A stretch of 64,000 nt of DNA from Lachnospiraceae bacterium OF09-6 (GTDB lineage: Bacteria; Bacillota; Clostridia; Lachnospirales; Lachnospiraceae): positions 273,632 to 337,631 of the forward strand of contig QUMM01000001.1 in the NCBI GenBank assembly GCA_003435055.1, written 5' to 3'. Below, in pieces: positions 1-7,607 of this stretch. The translations under genes were made by a program, and so were the position numbers. Each line of letters opens with the position of its first letter. Position 1 is the stretch's first letter. The notes beneath the pieces are model-generated. The model was not told the DNA's origin. It searched no databases and saw nothing but the letters and a program-made list of their open reading frames with translations.

Positions 1-1145
1 GAACATCAGCACCGTTCCCAAAAATGCCATCACGATTCCAGCCTGAAGCATCGTACCCACTCCCTGATTCAGCAGCTGACCTCCGGCGAAATTTCCCATC
101 GAACACCCCAATGCATAGGCTGCCGTAATAAATGCCTGTCCCTTGACCATATCGCAGCTTTTTACTTTATCTTTGGCATAATAGACCTGCGCCGGTCCCA
201 GAAGCCATAGGAAGTGATCTGGAGCAGTTGAAGGGCATATATCGTATAAATATTCGGTGCCAGATAGAATCCCACCGATTTGATCAGAAACGATATTGCC
301 GCAGTCTTCATCCATACTGCATCACCGCACTGCTTTCGAATTGTTCCATAGAAAAAAATCACCGGTGCAGAAGTCAGTCCTGCTACGAAAATAGCGGTTC
401 CCACATGACTGCTGTTTCCACCAAGGCGCTGCATAATGGCAATCATATAGTTTTCTGTCATGGCATGATACATACCCAAGAACAATACCGCCAGCAGGGA
501 TGCACAATACCAGCGATAATGTGAAAAAAAGTACCATATGGAACAACTGGTTTCTTCTTTTTCCAGCTCTGCCCTCTGCTTTTTGATCTTCGGGAAACTA
601 GCCATCAGCAATAGACTGATAAAGCGGAATAACAGCAAAAATAAAATCATCCAGAGCTTTCCCAGATGTGCAAATACATTTCCAAGCGCCAAAGCTGCAA
701 ATGCAGAAGCCAGCGCCCCAACTCCTCTGGCTGCTCCATAATTAATCTCATAGCCGGCCTGATTATATGCAACACTCATTGCATTCAGCAATGGAACCAT
801 CGCATCCGAACAGCAAAGTGTTGCCACATAGATCATTCCAGCTGCCAGAACTGGCAGTTCTCCCAGAAGCTGCGCTGCATACCCGGCTATGCACAACACT
901 GAAATCAGCACCTGCAATGGAATCAGAATCACTTTTTCCGCCCGATCGGCTGCTGAAGCCAAAAACGGCTGTATCAGACAGGACAGGATTCCAGACACTG
1001 CAAGAAGGACGCCAATGATTCCCGATGAAAGTCCACGATCCAATAAATAGATCGTGGCAAAACTGGTAGCACCTGTAGATGCTGCCCAGTAAGTAAACTG
1101 CACTGTACTATAGCGCAGAGTTAGATTTTCTTTCTTATAGTTCAT
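1..1145 (-). CDS. Major facilitator superfamily transporter, partial, one frameshift
   Basis: Membrane transporter with many hydrophobic helices, of the MFS_1-like (LacY/nucleoside-symporter-like) type; the substrate cannot be read from sequence. The ATG at 1145 has a good AGGAG site just upstream. The reading frame breaks near position 200: the next frame continues with GPAQVYYAKDK and then transmembrane sequence to the window edge, so one base is missing between 200 and 201 (restoring it gives a SYGFLGPAQVYY-like join). The C-terminus lies outside the window. It sits downstream of an AraC regulator on the same strand, a common regulator-transporter pair. Whether the frameshift is real or an assembly error is discussed in the findings. 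Confidence 0.75.
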
Positions 1146-1183
1146 ATTCTTCTCCTGTTCACTGCCCTGGTAATCGAAAAACA

Positions 1184-1287
1184 GGACCGGCTTGCACCGG
1201 TCCCCGACACTTATTTAAGGATCCCTGAGTTTGGGCTTCTCAGTTCTTCTTATGACTCATTATATCTTTTTTTCTTTTTTTCAACTA
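1184..1287 (-). promoter_or_regulatory. Putative promoter and leader hairpins before the MFS gene
   Basis: On the minus strand a TATAAT box lies at 1259-1264 with a weak -35 (TAGTTG, 1282-1287) at 17 bases. Two hairpins follow in the leader: CTGAG/CTCAG arms at 1225-1243, then a seven-base GGACCGG/CCGGTCC stem at 1184-1203 followed by a short T run. The second could end araC transcripts or attenuate the transporter message. Confidence 0.4.
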
Positions 1288-1305
1288 TCTGATTCATGAC
1301 AGATA

Positions 1306-2214
1306 CTATAACAATCGTGCCATTTTTCTGCGATATTGCTCCGGAGTACAGTCCATTTTTCTACGAAACAGCTTGCCAAAGTAACTGCTGGTTCCAAACC
1401 CACATTCCTGTGCAATTTCCGTAATCGTTTTCTGCTCATCAGACAGCAGCTGACAGGCTCGCTGGATGCGAAAACTGTGGATATATTCCACCGGAGACAT
1501 ATGAAGATTCTCCTGAAACATACGAAAGCAGGCCCTTTTACTGATATATACCGATTCCGCCAGTTGTTCAACTGAGATCGGTTCCTGATAATGTTCATGC
1601 ACATAGATCATCAGACTCTTGATCTTCTCATCTTGCCTGTTCACTCCTGCTTGTTTCCATCCAATCAGCTCTGTCAGTTCCAGAAGATTCAGCCATATCT
1701 TCGCCAGGCTTTCTCTCAATTCAAATTCATATCCACTCTTTTGCTCTGAGATAGAAAATGCTGCCTGTATATGGTCAATTATCTTTTTCTCTTTTGCTTT
1801 CTCCGGATGCAGCATGATTACTTCTACATCCCGATTTGCGGTAAGTGGAAAAATATATTTTTTTTCCATCTGACTGCCATGTTCTCCTGCAAGAAAAACC
1901 GGGTCAAAGATATGCAGCAGCTGAACATTCTCATTCTTGAGGGATAATGGTCTGGAACAATGCAAAATGTTAGAATTCACCATTCCCGCCATTCCTTCTG
2001 TAAAAGTCCAGGATCCATGGGGCGTGGTATATTCCAGGCTTCCGCTTTTCATATAAAACAATTCCACCTGGCGATGCCAGTGCCATGGGATATCCGGATT
2101 CAGATATTCATTTATCCTGGCACAGGTAGCAATATAAGGAAACTCTTCTGTATAGCCCGGAAGTACCTCTTCATTATTCTGCTCATTCAGCTCCACAACT
2201 CTGACATTCTGCAT
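1306..2214 (-). CDS. AraC family transcriptional regulator
   Basis: DNA-binding regulator of about 302 residues: an N-terminal cupin-like ligand domain (HWHRQVELFYMKSG is the usual sugar-sensor pattern) followed by a C-terminal pair of helix-turn-helix motifs ending in the family signature (CGFGTSSYFGKLFRRKMDCT). I chose the ATG at 2214 because AGGAGTG sits at the right distance before it; an upstream in-frame ATG at 2310 has no such site. The likely target is the adjacent MFS transporter, with an input such as a sugar or other small molecule, but that is inference from position. Confidence 0.85.
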   Translation of the reverse strand: MQNVRVVELNEQNNEEVLPGYTEEFPYIATCARINEYLNPDIPWHWHRQVELFYMKSGSLEYTTPHGSWTFTEGMAGMVNSNILHCSRPLSLKNENVQLLHIFDPVFLAGEHGSQMEKKYIFPLTANRDVEVIMLHPEKAKEKKIIDHIQAAFSISEQKSGYEFELRESLAKIWLNLLELTELIGWKQAGVNRQDEKIKSLMIYVHEHYQEPISVEQLAESVYISKRACFRMFQENLHMSPVEYIHSFRIQRACQLLSDEQKTITEIAQECGFGTSSYFGKLFRRKMDCTPEQYRRKMARLL

Positions 2215-2361
2215 ATACTTGTCACTCCTGCTCTTTTCTGCCTGTTTAGATTGTTTTTCCAACCTGGCAGTTCTGCCATTCATTATAGGAGAAAGAGAAA
2301 GAAAGAACAAGCGAAAAGATTATTTTAAGTGAATTTTATTCAATATTTTTTCAATTATTAC

Positions 2362-2390
2362 TTGACAATCTGTTTCTTGTATCCTATAAT
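2362..2390 (+). promoter_or_regulatory. Consensus promoter of tRNA-Arg copy 1
   Basis: Perfect TTGACA (2362-2367) and TATAAT (2385-2390) separated by exactly 17 bases, ending 21 bases before the tRNA. Confidence 0.85.
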
Positions 2391-2411
2391 ATTTATTGTT
2401 CGTTAAGACAT

Positions 2412-2485
2412 GTGCGTTTAGCTCAGCTGGATAGAGCGTTTGGCTACGGACCAAAAGGTCGGGAGTTCGAATCTTCTAACGCACG
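2412..2485 (+). tRNA. tRNA-Arg (anticodon ACG), copy 1
   Basis: Seven-base acceptor stem GTGCGTT/AACGCAC, D arm GCTC/GAGC, anticodon stem TTTGG/CCAAA with loop CTACGGA giving anticodon ACG (inosine-modified in bacteria, reads CGN), and a TTCGAAT T loop. The T stem has two G-T wobbles. CCA is not encoded. A consensus promoter precedes it and an intrinsic terminator follows. An identical gene lies inverted at 3498-3571. Confidence 0.95.
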
Positions 2486-2495
2486 TATTTAAAAG

Positions 2496-2532
2496 CCGAA
2501 GATTTCAGGCAATTGAAATCTTCGGTTTTTTA
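2496..2532 (+). terminator. Intrinsic terminator of tRNA-Arg copy 1
   Basis: Perfect 12-base-pair stem (arms 2496-2507 and 2514-2525, loop of six) followed by a run of T at 2526-2532. Confidence 0.9.
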
Positions 2533-2610
2533 TTGCCATTCTTTAAAAAAGAGAACTCAAATTATTCTACTCACATAAGTAAAATTTTTAAGTTCTCAGT
2601 TCTATATATG

Positions 2611-3404
2611 TTATCGATCTGCACCTCTTTTTAGAATTCCATTGAATTTACCCAAAAATACACCTGTTGTCACGGCCGCCGCCAGAATATCACTGACCGG
2701 TTCTGCCAGAAATACTGCAAAAACTTTATTTTCCATCAGCATCGGGAACAAAAAGATCAGCGGTATCAGCAAAATCAATTTTCGAAGCACGGCCAGAAAC
2801 AGACTGACCTTCGCCTAGCCCAACGCCATAAAGCTCTGCTGGCAGCACAGCTGAAATCCCATTGCAAAGATGCCTGCCATATAGATGCGCAGTGTCCAGG
2901 CTGTGTATGTCACAAGTTCCTCATTGTCAGAGAACATTCCTGCAAAAATCTGTGGTGCAATCATCAGAATTCCCCAACAGACTGTACTGAACAGCACACA
3001 TACTTTAAACTGGGTAAAGAACGAATTGGCTGACCTCCCTGGCAGATCCCCTGTATCGGCATAGTAACCAGCTGGCTGACGCTGTTGATAATGGTCATGG
3101 CTCCTACTGCCATATCGCCACCATATCTGGCCAGACTGGTGGTAAAACTGATCGAAAGAATAGGTGCCTCACCGGAACCTGCCAGCATGGCAAACGCATT
3201 TAATAGCATCAGAATCGGAGTAAACAGTCCCACCCCCGTCAGTGCTGACGCTCCAATTCCACTTATATGTCCAATATAGATGCGATCCACAATATTATAC
3301 AAAAGATTCACTACCTGAGCCACCACTGCGGGGATCGCCAGCTGTGCCAATAACTTTGGAATCTTCTCCGTTCCCATGGCCTGCGTATTCGAATTCGCTT
3401 TCAT
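2611..3404 (-). pseudogene. MATE efflux transporter, decayed
   Basis: Remnant of a multidrug and toxin extrusion (MATE, DinF/NorM-like) pump. The N-terminus from 3404 is typical (LAIPAVVAQVVNLLYNIVDR). After GSGEAP the sequence jumps to the second half (YGGDMAVGAMTIINSVSQL), so roughly 130-150 residues are missing; the frame is lost again after GGQPI near 3030; and the conserved FMALGQAKVSLFLAV region has a TAG at 2815 where Gln is expected. Remaining C-terminal sequence runs to a stop at 2611. Three independent lesions make this a real pseudogene. It lies between the two inverted tRNA-Arg genes. Confidence 0.9.
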
Positions 3405-3455
3405 GCTTCACCCCTCTTTATGAACAGTCTTTTGAACACATTCTCTTTATTGCAA

Positions 3456-3491
3456 CAAAAAATCCGGAACCCTCTAATGAGAATCCCGGAT
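3456..3491 (-). terminator. Intrinsic terminator of tRNA-Arg copy 2
   Basis: Minus-strand hairpin 3491-3462 with a 13-pair stem including G-T pairs and a four-base loop, followed by six T. Confidence 0.8.
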
Positions 3492-3497
3492 CAAGTA

Positions 3498-3571
3498 CGT
3501 GCGTTAGAAGATTCGAACTCCCGACCTTTTGGTCCGTAGCCAAACGCTCTATCCAGCTGAGCTAAACGCAC
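3498..3571 (-). tRNA. tRNA-Arg (anticodon ACG), copy 2, inverted
   Basis: Same 74 bases as the gene at 2412-2485 but on the minus strand, with the same ACG anticodon and the same wobble-rich T stem. It has its own promoter and its own, different, terminator, so both copies should be expressed. The upstream 25 or so bases are also nearly identical between the copies. Confidence 0.95.
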
Positions 3572-3592
3572 ATGTCCTAACGAACAATAAAC

Positions 3593-3621
3593 ATTATAAG
3601 CAAAATTGTTGCATTTGTCAA
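3593..3621 (-). promoter_or_regulatory. Consensus promoter of tRNA-Arg copy 2
   Basis: Minus-strand TTGACA (3616-3621) and TATAAT (3593-3598) with a 17-base spacer. The spacer differs from copy 1 while the -10 to tRNA stretch is conserved. Confidence 0.85.
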
Positions 3622-3623
3622 GA

Positions 3624-4254
3624 CTAAAATATGCCAGATTCTGCAATTTTTTTAATCACACTAATCGCTCTATCATATTCAAGCGGTTCATTCTGAAAAT
3701 ATGTTGTGATTTCTGGATAATCATCTTTATATATATCCTTCTCAATAATTTCTTCCAGCAATTTAGAAATATTCACATCCGGCTGAGCAGATAAACATAT
3801 TGCCATTTTTGCTCTGTGTTCGCGAATTTCAGAAACTAAACTCTTATAATTGTCATCCAGATTTATCTTAAGCAATAGCATATACAAATCATATATATGA
3901 CGTGAATGGCGCTTTATATTTTTTCCCATATAGTAATCACAGATTGCAAATACCTTATCTGCAAAAGTTCTTTCGAGACTTTGAAGAGTCATTTCAAATG
4001 GTTCCAGCCCAAATTCCTGAATAATGTCCATATTCTCTCTCGACAAATATTGATAAACGATCAATTATATGATGACATTTAGAAAGAGATGTACCGCCCT
4101 TAAAAACACATCCCGGTTCTGCCTGTGCCAAAAGTTTCAATATCATTGTAACATAATAATCCTTCTCTATTATTGCTACTGGGCGCTTCTGATCAACAGA
4201 TGCAGCCATTATTACATCTCTAAAAAGTTCTTTATCACTATGCAAAAACATCAT
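3624..4254 (-). pseudogene. AbiEii-type nucleotidyltransferase toxin, core deleted
   Basis: Type IV toxin of the AbiE system, a nucleotidyltransferase-fold protein. The N-terminal part (IIEKDYYVTMILKLLA, then KGGTSLSKCHHIIDR, the first nucleotide-binding motif) is followed at once, in another frame, by the C-terminal part (LEPFEMTLQSLERTFADKVF, HSRHIYDLY). In family members about 100 residues, including the aspartate motif that follows 'DRFSEDID', lie between these halves. The join is near 4055-4065. It starts inside the end of the antitoxin gene (4238-4858), the usual AbiEi-AbiEii coupling. The missing core makes activity very unlikely. Confidence 0.85.
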
Positions 4255-4858
4255 ACAACCTCATTTCGTATATATATCGAAAAATTCGATCTGGATATTG
4301 TCCTATATAAAGATCTACTTCTTTCTTAGAAATTTGCTCTTCAACAATATACTTATGGATACAGTTGTATACAATCTCATTATCCTCGTCTGTATACTGT
4401 TCTACATCTTTCAAAAAATCTAAAAGTTGCAATACCCGATAATTTTCTTTTGTTACTGTAATTTTCGCTTTACGGAGAAGGATTCTTCTTCCCTGTAAAT
4501 CCACTTCCCGCACTCTGGCACTGGCATTATTTGATACAATTTCCACCATATATGGTACCTGAGTGGTAACACCAAGCTGATTAGCAAAAGTATATCCCGA
4601 ATAATACCCATCTACCCTCCCATTTCGTGAAATATATTTATATTTTGCAACTGTATCTGCTCCGAGCGGAACTCCACCTCTTAAGCGGCTTTCTTTAGGC
4701 AAATAGTAAATACCTGTATCAAATCTTCTGATTTTTCCCAAATCACATAATACTTTAAACATCTGTCTAAGGTTTACATCTGAAACTGGAAGCCTGATAT
4801 CTGAAACAAAAATAGGTTCATTTTGCATATAAGTCGCTCTCAGATATTCATATAACAT
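4238..4858 (-). CDS. AbiEi-like type IV antitoxin (DUF6088)
   Basis: Antitoxin and autoregulator of an AbiE system, about 206 residues. The N-terminal winged-helix domain is visible (FVSDIRLPVSDVNLRQMFKVL, then the LGKIRRFDTGIYYLP wing) and the C-terminal domain keeps the YSGYTFANQLGVTTQ signature. The ATG at 4858 is chosen because GGGGGAAG precedes it closely. The gene is intact although its partner toxin is not, so it is an orphan antitoxin. It probably represses its own promoter and might still neutralise related toxins elsewhere in the genome; that is inference. Confidence 0.8.
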   Translation of the reverse strand: MLYEYLRATYMQNEPIFVSDIRLPVSDVNLRQMFKVLCDLGKIRRFDTGIYYLPKESRLRGGVPLGADTVAKYKYISRNGRVDGYYSGYTFANQLGVTTQVPYMVEIVSNNASARVREVDLQGRRILLRKAKITVTKENYRVLQLLDFLKDVEQYTDEDNEIVYNCIHKYIVEEQISKKEVDLYIGQYPDRIFRYIYEMRLYDVFA

Positions 4859-4931
4859 AGTCTTCCCCCTTTCAATCCTATCATTTTTTCTATTATAACG
4901 TACTTTAACTATTATTGTCAATTTACGTTAT

Positions 4932-5288
4932 TTAAATCAGGGATTTTGCTTTAGCTATCCATCTTTTTCTATATCCATTAGAAAAGCAGATAGCCACATA
5001 ACCAGCTATCTGCTTTTCTTTATTTTTATACACTGCTTTGGAATTGATTCCTTTTGATTTCAGTAGTTTCTTGTATGCTTTCATCTGATTACCCGATACC
5101 TTAACAATTGTCTTTTTATAAGTTCCGGCAAATGCTTTGGTGCCAATTGTCTTACTTGACAATTTATCTGTTTTGATGGTAATTGTCTTGAGTTTCTTAC
5201 AATTATAAAATGTCTGTTTTCCAATACTTTCTACCGTTCTTGGAATGATAATACTTTTCAGACTTCCACAGCTGGCAAACTTACGCAC
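4932..5288 (-). pseudogene. Leucine-rich repeat (BspA/LRR_5) protein, 5' truncated
   Basis: C-terminal piece of a BspA-like surface protein. LRR_5 repeats are clear (LKSIIIPRTVESIGKQTFYNC, LKTITIKTDKL) and the tail (VKVSGNQMKAYKKLLKSKGI) is the usual end of such proteins, followed by about 25 extra residues. There is no ATG, ribosome site or signal peptide: the open frame begins with a GTG at 5288, exactly where a helix-turn-helix remnant begins on the other strand. Both genes have lost their 5' ends at this junction. Confidence 0.7.
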
Positions 5289-5521
5289 TCCGTATCCGCC
5301 AACTATGCAAAAATTGCGGCATTACCATTAATAAGCTTGCAACTTTGGCAGGATTAAAACAATCTACCATCGACAATATTCTTTGCGGTGCAAGCAAGAA
5401 TCCAAAAGTACGTACCCTTCACAAAATCGCTAATGTTTTTGGGATGACATTAAGTGAATTTCTGGATTTTCCTGAGCTAAATGATTATTCGATTGATGAT
5501 GAAAAAGATGAAGAATTGTAA
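5285..5521 (+). pseudogene. XRE-type helix-turn-helix regulator, 5' truncated
   Basis: The frame from 5285 reads RIRQLCKNCGITINKLATLA, then LKQSTIDNILCG and TLHKIANVFGMTLSEFLDF, a complete Cro/C1-type helix-turn-helix, with an acidic tail to a TAA at 5521. No start codon or ribosome site precedes it; the first few residues and the promoter are missing. The break coincides with the break of the LRR gene on the opposite strand. Confidence 0.75.
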
Positions 5522-5567
5522 TAAATATTTTTTCTGAATTATCCCCAAAAACCAAATAAGATATTCT

Positions 5568-5613
5568 AAAAAAACAGCCGCCCTGGTTCTTTTACCGAAA
5601 CCCGGACGACTGT
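5568..5613. terminator. Terminator after the cation transporter operon
   Basis: Hairpin 5574-5613 with at least ten pairs closing on ACAG/CTGT, flanked by A and T runs on both sides; on the minus strand it is followed by seven T. It can serve the operon ending at 5661 and the remnant ending at 5521. Confidence 0.75.
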
Positions 5614-5660
5614 TTTTCATCTTTATTATTGGTAAGCTCTTCCTGCATCCGGACGCTGCT

Positions 5661-6338
5661 CTACGCAGCTTTTTTCTTCCGGTACAGGCTAAGACAGACG
5701 ATTGCAAAAATCACTGCTGCTGCCACAGTAGTTCCTATCACCCATACATTTCCGGCACCCAGCAGCATTTCCAGTCCTTCTCGTAATGTCAGGATTCCAA
5801 ATACAAAGAAGATACAGAATGCCACGCTATTTAATACACCCTCCGGCATTTTGTTTTTCAGCAGATACCCTACCAGCATACCAATGATATCTGCTGCAAA
5901 AAGTCCAATGGAACAGGCCAGCCATACAATCAATGCTGCTTCCATTCCTTCATTGGCTCCAAAGGTAATCGCTGTCAGCTGTGTCTTATCTCCCAGCTCT
6001 GCCACGAAGAAAGTGGAACAGACAGATACTGCTGCAATTTTGCCTTTTCCGCCGTCTTTTACCTCTTCTTCTTCGTCATCCTCACCTTTTAAAGTCGTCG
6101 CTGCAAAAAACAAAAATGCTCCAGCTGCAATCAGCCGGATCAGCCAGGTCGGGATCACTTCACTGACCAGACCTCCGGCCAGTACTGCCAGACCATTCAG
6201 AATCAGTATGGCTACACCGGTTCCCAGCAGGATATCTTTCATTTTATACTTAGAAGTCATGGCCACCAGCATCAGCTGTGTCTTATCTCCCATTTCCGCA
6301 ATAAATTCTGTCAAAAGTACTTTCCAAAACAATAACAT
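5661..6338 (-). CDS. TMEM165/GDT1 (UPF0016) family Mn2+/Ca2+ exporter
   Basis: Inner-membrane cation transporter of 225 residues with the two family signatures ExGDKT at about residues 15-20 and 114-119, each opening a three-helix half, joined by an acidic loop (EDDEEEE). Members in bacteria and eukaryotes move Mn2+ or Ca2+ in exchange for H+. It is the second gene after a CaxA-like exchanger (16-base gap) and both lie behind a yybP-ykoY Mn2+ riboswitch, which points to manganese efflux here. The ribosome site (GAGGGG) precedes the ATG at 6338. Confidence 0.9.
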   Translation of the reverse strand: MLLFWKVLLTEFIAEMGDKTQLMLVAMTSKYKMKDILLGTGVAILILNGLAVLAGGLVSEVIPTWLIRLIAAGAFLFFAATTLKGEDDEEEEVKDGGKGKIAAVSVCSTFFVAELGDKTQLTAITFGANEGMEAALIVWLACSIGLFAADIIGMLVGYLLKNKMPEGVLNSVAFCIFFVFGILTLREGLEMLLGAGNVWVIGTTVAAAVIFAIVCLSLYRKKKAA

Positions 6339-6354
6339 AACCGTTGCCCCTCAT

Positions 6355-7350
6355 TTATCTTAAGATAATATAAACTGCATACACCAGATACAGTCCAGCC
6401 ATGGCAATCCCTTCTTTTCGTGTGATCTTTCTTTTTGTTGCAGCAAATGCCCACACCAAAATCGAAAATCCCACCAGGATCATGATATCGACCAGATTCT
6501 CAGTTAAAATACTGATCGGATTGATAGCAGAAGCGATTCCAAGCACCATCAAAATATTAAAAATATTGGATCCAACCGCATTTCCTACCGCCATATCTAC
6601 TTCATCTTTTCTGGCCGCTACAATGGATGTTACCAGTTCCGGGAGCGATGTTCCAATCGATACAATGGTCAGCCCTACCAGCGTCTGGCTCATTCCCAGT
6701 TCTATGGCAATTCGGCTGGCGGTATCTACCGTAAGATCACCGCCTGCTGCAATGGCGATAGCTCCGCCTGCAATAAAAAGAATACTTTTCGGATAAGACA
6801 ATACTTTTAATTCTTCTTCGCCTTCAATGGCGACTTCTTTGCCTTCTGCTCTTGCTTTTCGTGCGCTTCGGATCATCATGACGATATAGCAGGCAAACAG
6901 TGTCAGGAAAATCACACCGTCCAGATGTCCCAGAATATAAGGACCTTTATCTCCTATAGCCAGTACTCCCAGGCCTGCCAGCAGCAGTGCGCAAATCACG
7001 GATAACGGAATATCCCGTACAACGGTATCCCGCTGTACTGCAATGGGAGTAAGGATCGAACAAACTCCTATTACAAACATCAGGTTGAAAATATTCGATC
7101 CAACAACATTGCTGATAGCTAACGCATTATTATTCACCATGGATGCAGTGACACTGACAGCAGTCTCCGGAAGGGATGTTCCCATAGCTACAATCGTCAA
7201 TCCGATAATGATGGATGGCACTTTCAGCCTTTTGGCAATACTGGAGCTCCCTTCTACAAAGCAGTCTGCCCCCTTGATCAGAAGGAAAAATCCCACAACC
7301 AAAAGTAATACTACCACTGGGAGCGCTGCTCCCTGAATAAATTCCTGCAT
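6355..7350 (-). CDS. Calcium/sodium antiporter, CaCA superfamily (YrbG-like)
   Basis: Cation/Na+ or H+ exchanger of about 331 residues built from two homologous halves. The alpha-repeat signatures are visible twice: GTSLPETAVS with GSNIFNLMF, and GTSLPELVTS with GSNIFNILM; these Glu residues bind the cation in the family. Start chosen at the ATG at 7350, directly after AGGAGG; longer in-frame starts fall in the riboswitch terminator. Family members are usually called calcium exchangers, but control by a Mn2+ riboswitch and the neighbouring TMEM165-like exporter suggest Mn2+ is also, or mainly, a substrate. Confidence 0.9.
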   Translation of the reverse strand: MQEFIQGAALPVVVLLLVVGFFLLIKGADCFVEGSSSIAKRLKVPSIIIGLTIVAMGTSLPETAVSVTASMVNNNALAISNVVGSNIFNLMFVIGVCSILTPIAVQRDTVVRDIPLSVICALLLAGLGVLAIGDKGPYILGHLDGVIFLTLFACYIVMMIRSARKARAEGKEVAIEGEEELKVLSYPKSILFIAGGAIAIAAGGDLTVDTASRIAIELGMSQTLVGLTIVSIGTSLPELVTSIVAARKDEVDMAVGNAVGSNIFNILMVLGIASAINPISILTENLVDIMILVGFSILVWAFAATKRKITRKEGIAMAGLYLVYAVYIILR

Positions 7351-7412
7351 ATAATTCCTCCTTTTCTTTGCAAATACAGTTTCCGCAAAACTTTTCTTTT
7401 CATTCATGCAAT

Positions 7413-7545
7413 AAAAAAGACCCACGCATGCCTTATCATTAAAGCATACATGAGTCTCATTCTTTAAGATTTGCCAGGTCTGCTGACCGGGTCTGTTGAC
7501 AAATCACGCTTTCACGCGAACTACTCCCTCACGGAATCTGTTTCA
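7413..7545 (-). promoter_or_regulatory. yybP-ykoY (Mn2+) riboswitch with terminator
   Basis: The minus-strand leader holds the conserved GGGAGTAG element (7521-7530 region), a following hairpin, a GTCAACA segment and a long terminator hairpin (7457-7418, 17 pairs with G-T pairs) followed by six T. In this class Mn2+ binding prevents the terminator and turns on export genes. It precedes the CaCA and TMEM165-like exporters. Confidence 0.85.
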
Positions 7546-7607
7546 CTTTTATTCTTATTGTATTTCTTTTTGCATTGTTCTTATGATAACAAACCATCTG
7601 GCAAAAG

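Larger units (their letters stand above)
2385..3598. repeat. Inverted repeat: duplicated tRNA-Arg block
   Basis: About 100 bases (-10 box through tRNA) occur at 2385-2485 and again inverted at 3498-3598, enclosing the dead MATE gene. The arms are identical over the tRNA and differ at a few bases upstream. Confidence 0.85.

Noticed and set aside
2611..3404. MATE gene as another one-base assembly error
   Set aside because: It carries a large internal deletion and a nonsense codon in addition to frame loss, unlike the single-base cases.
5629..6363. Plus-strand open frame of 244 codons opposite the TMEM165-like gene
   Set aside because: Ser/Thr-rich shadow of a real membrane protein with conserved motifs on the other strand.
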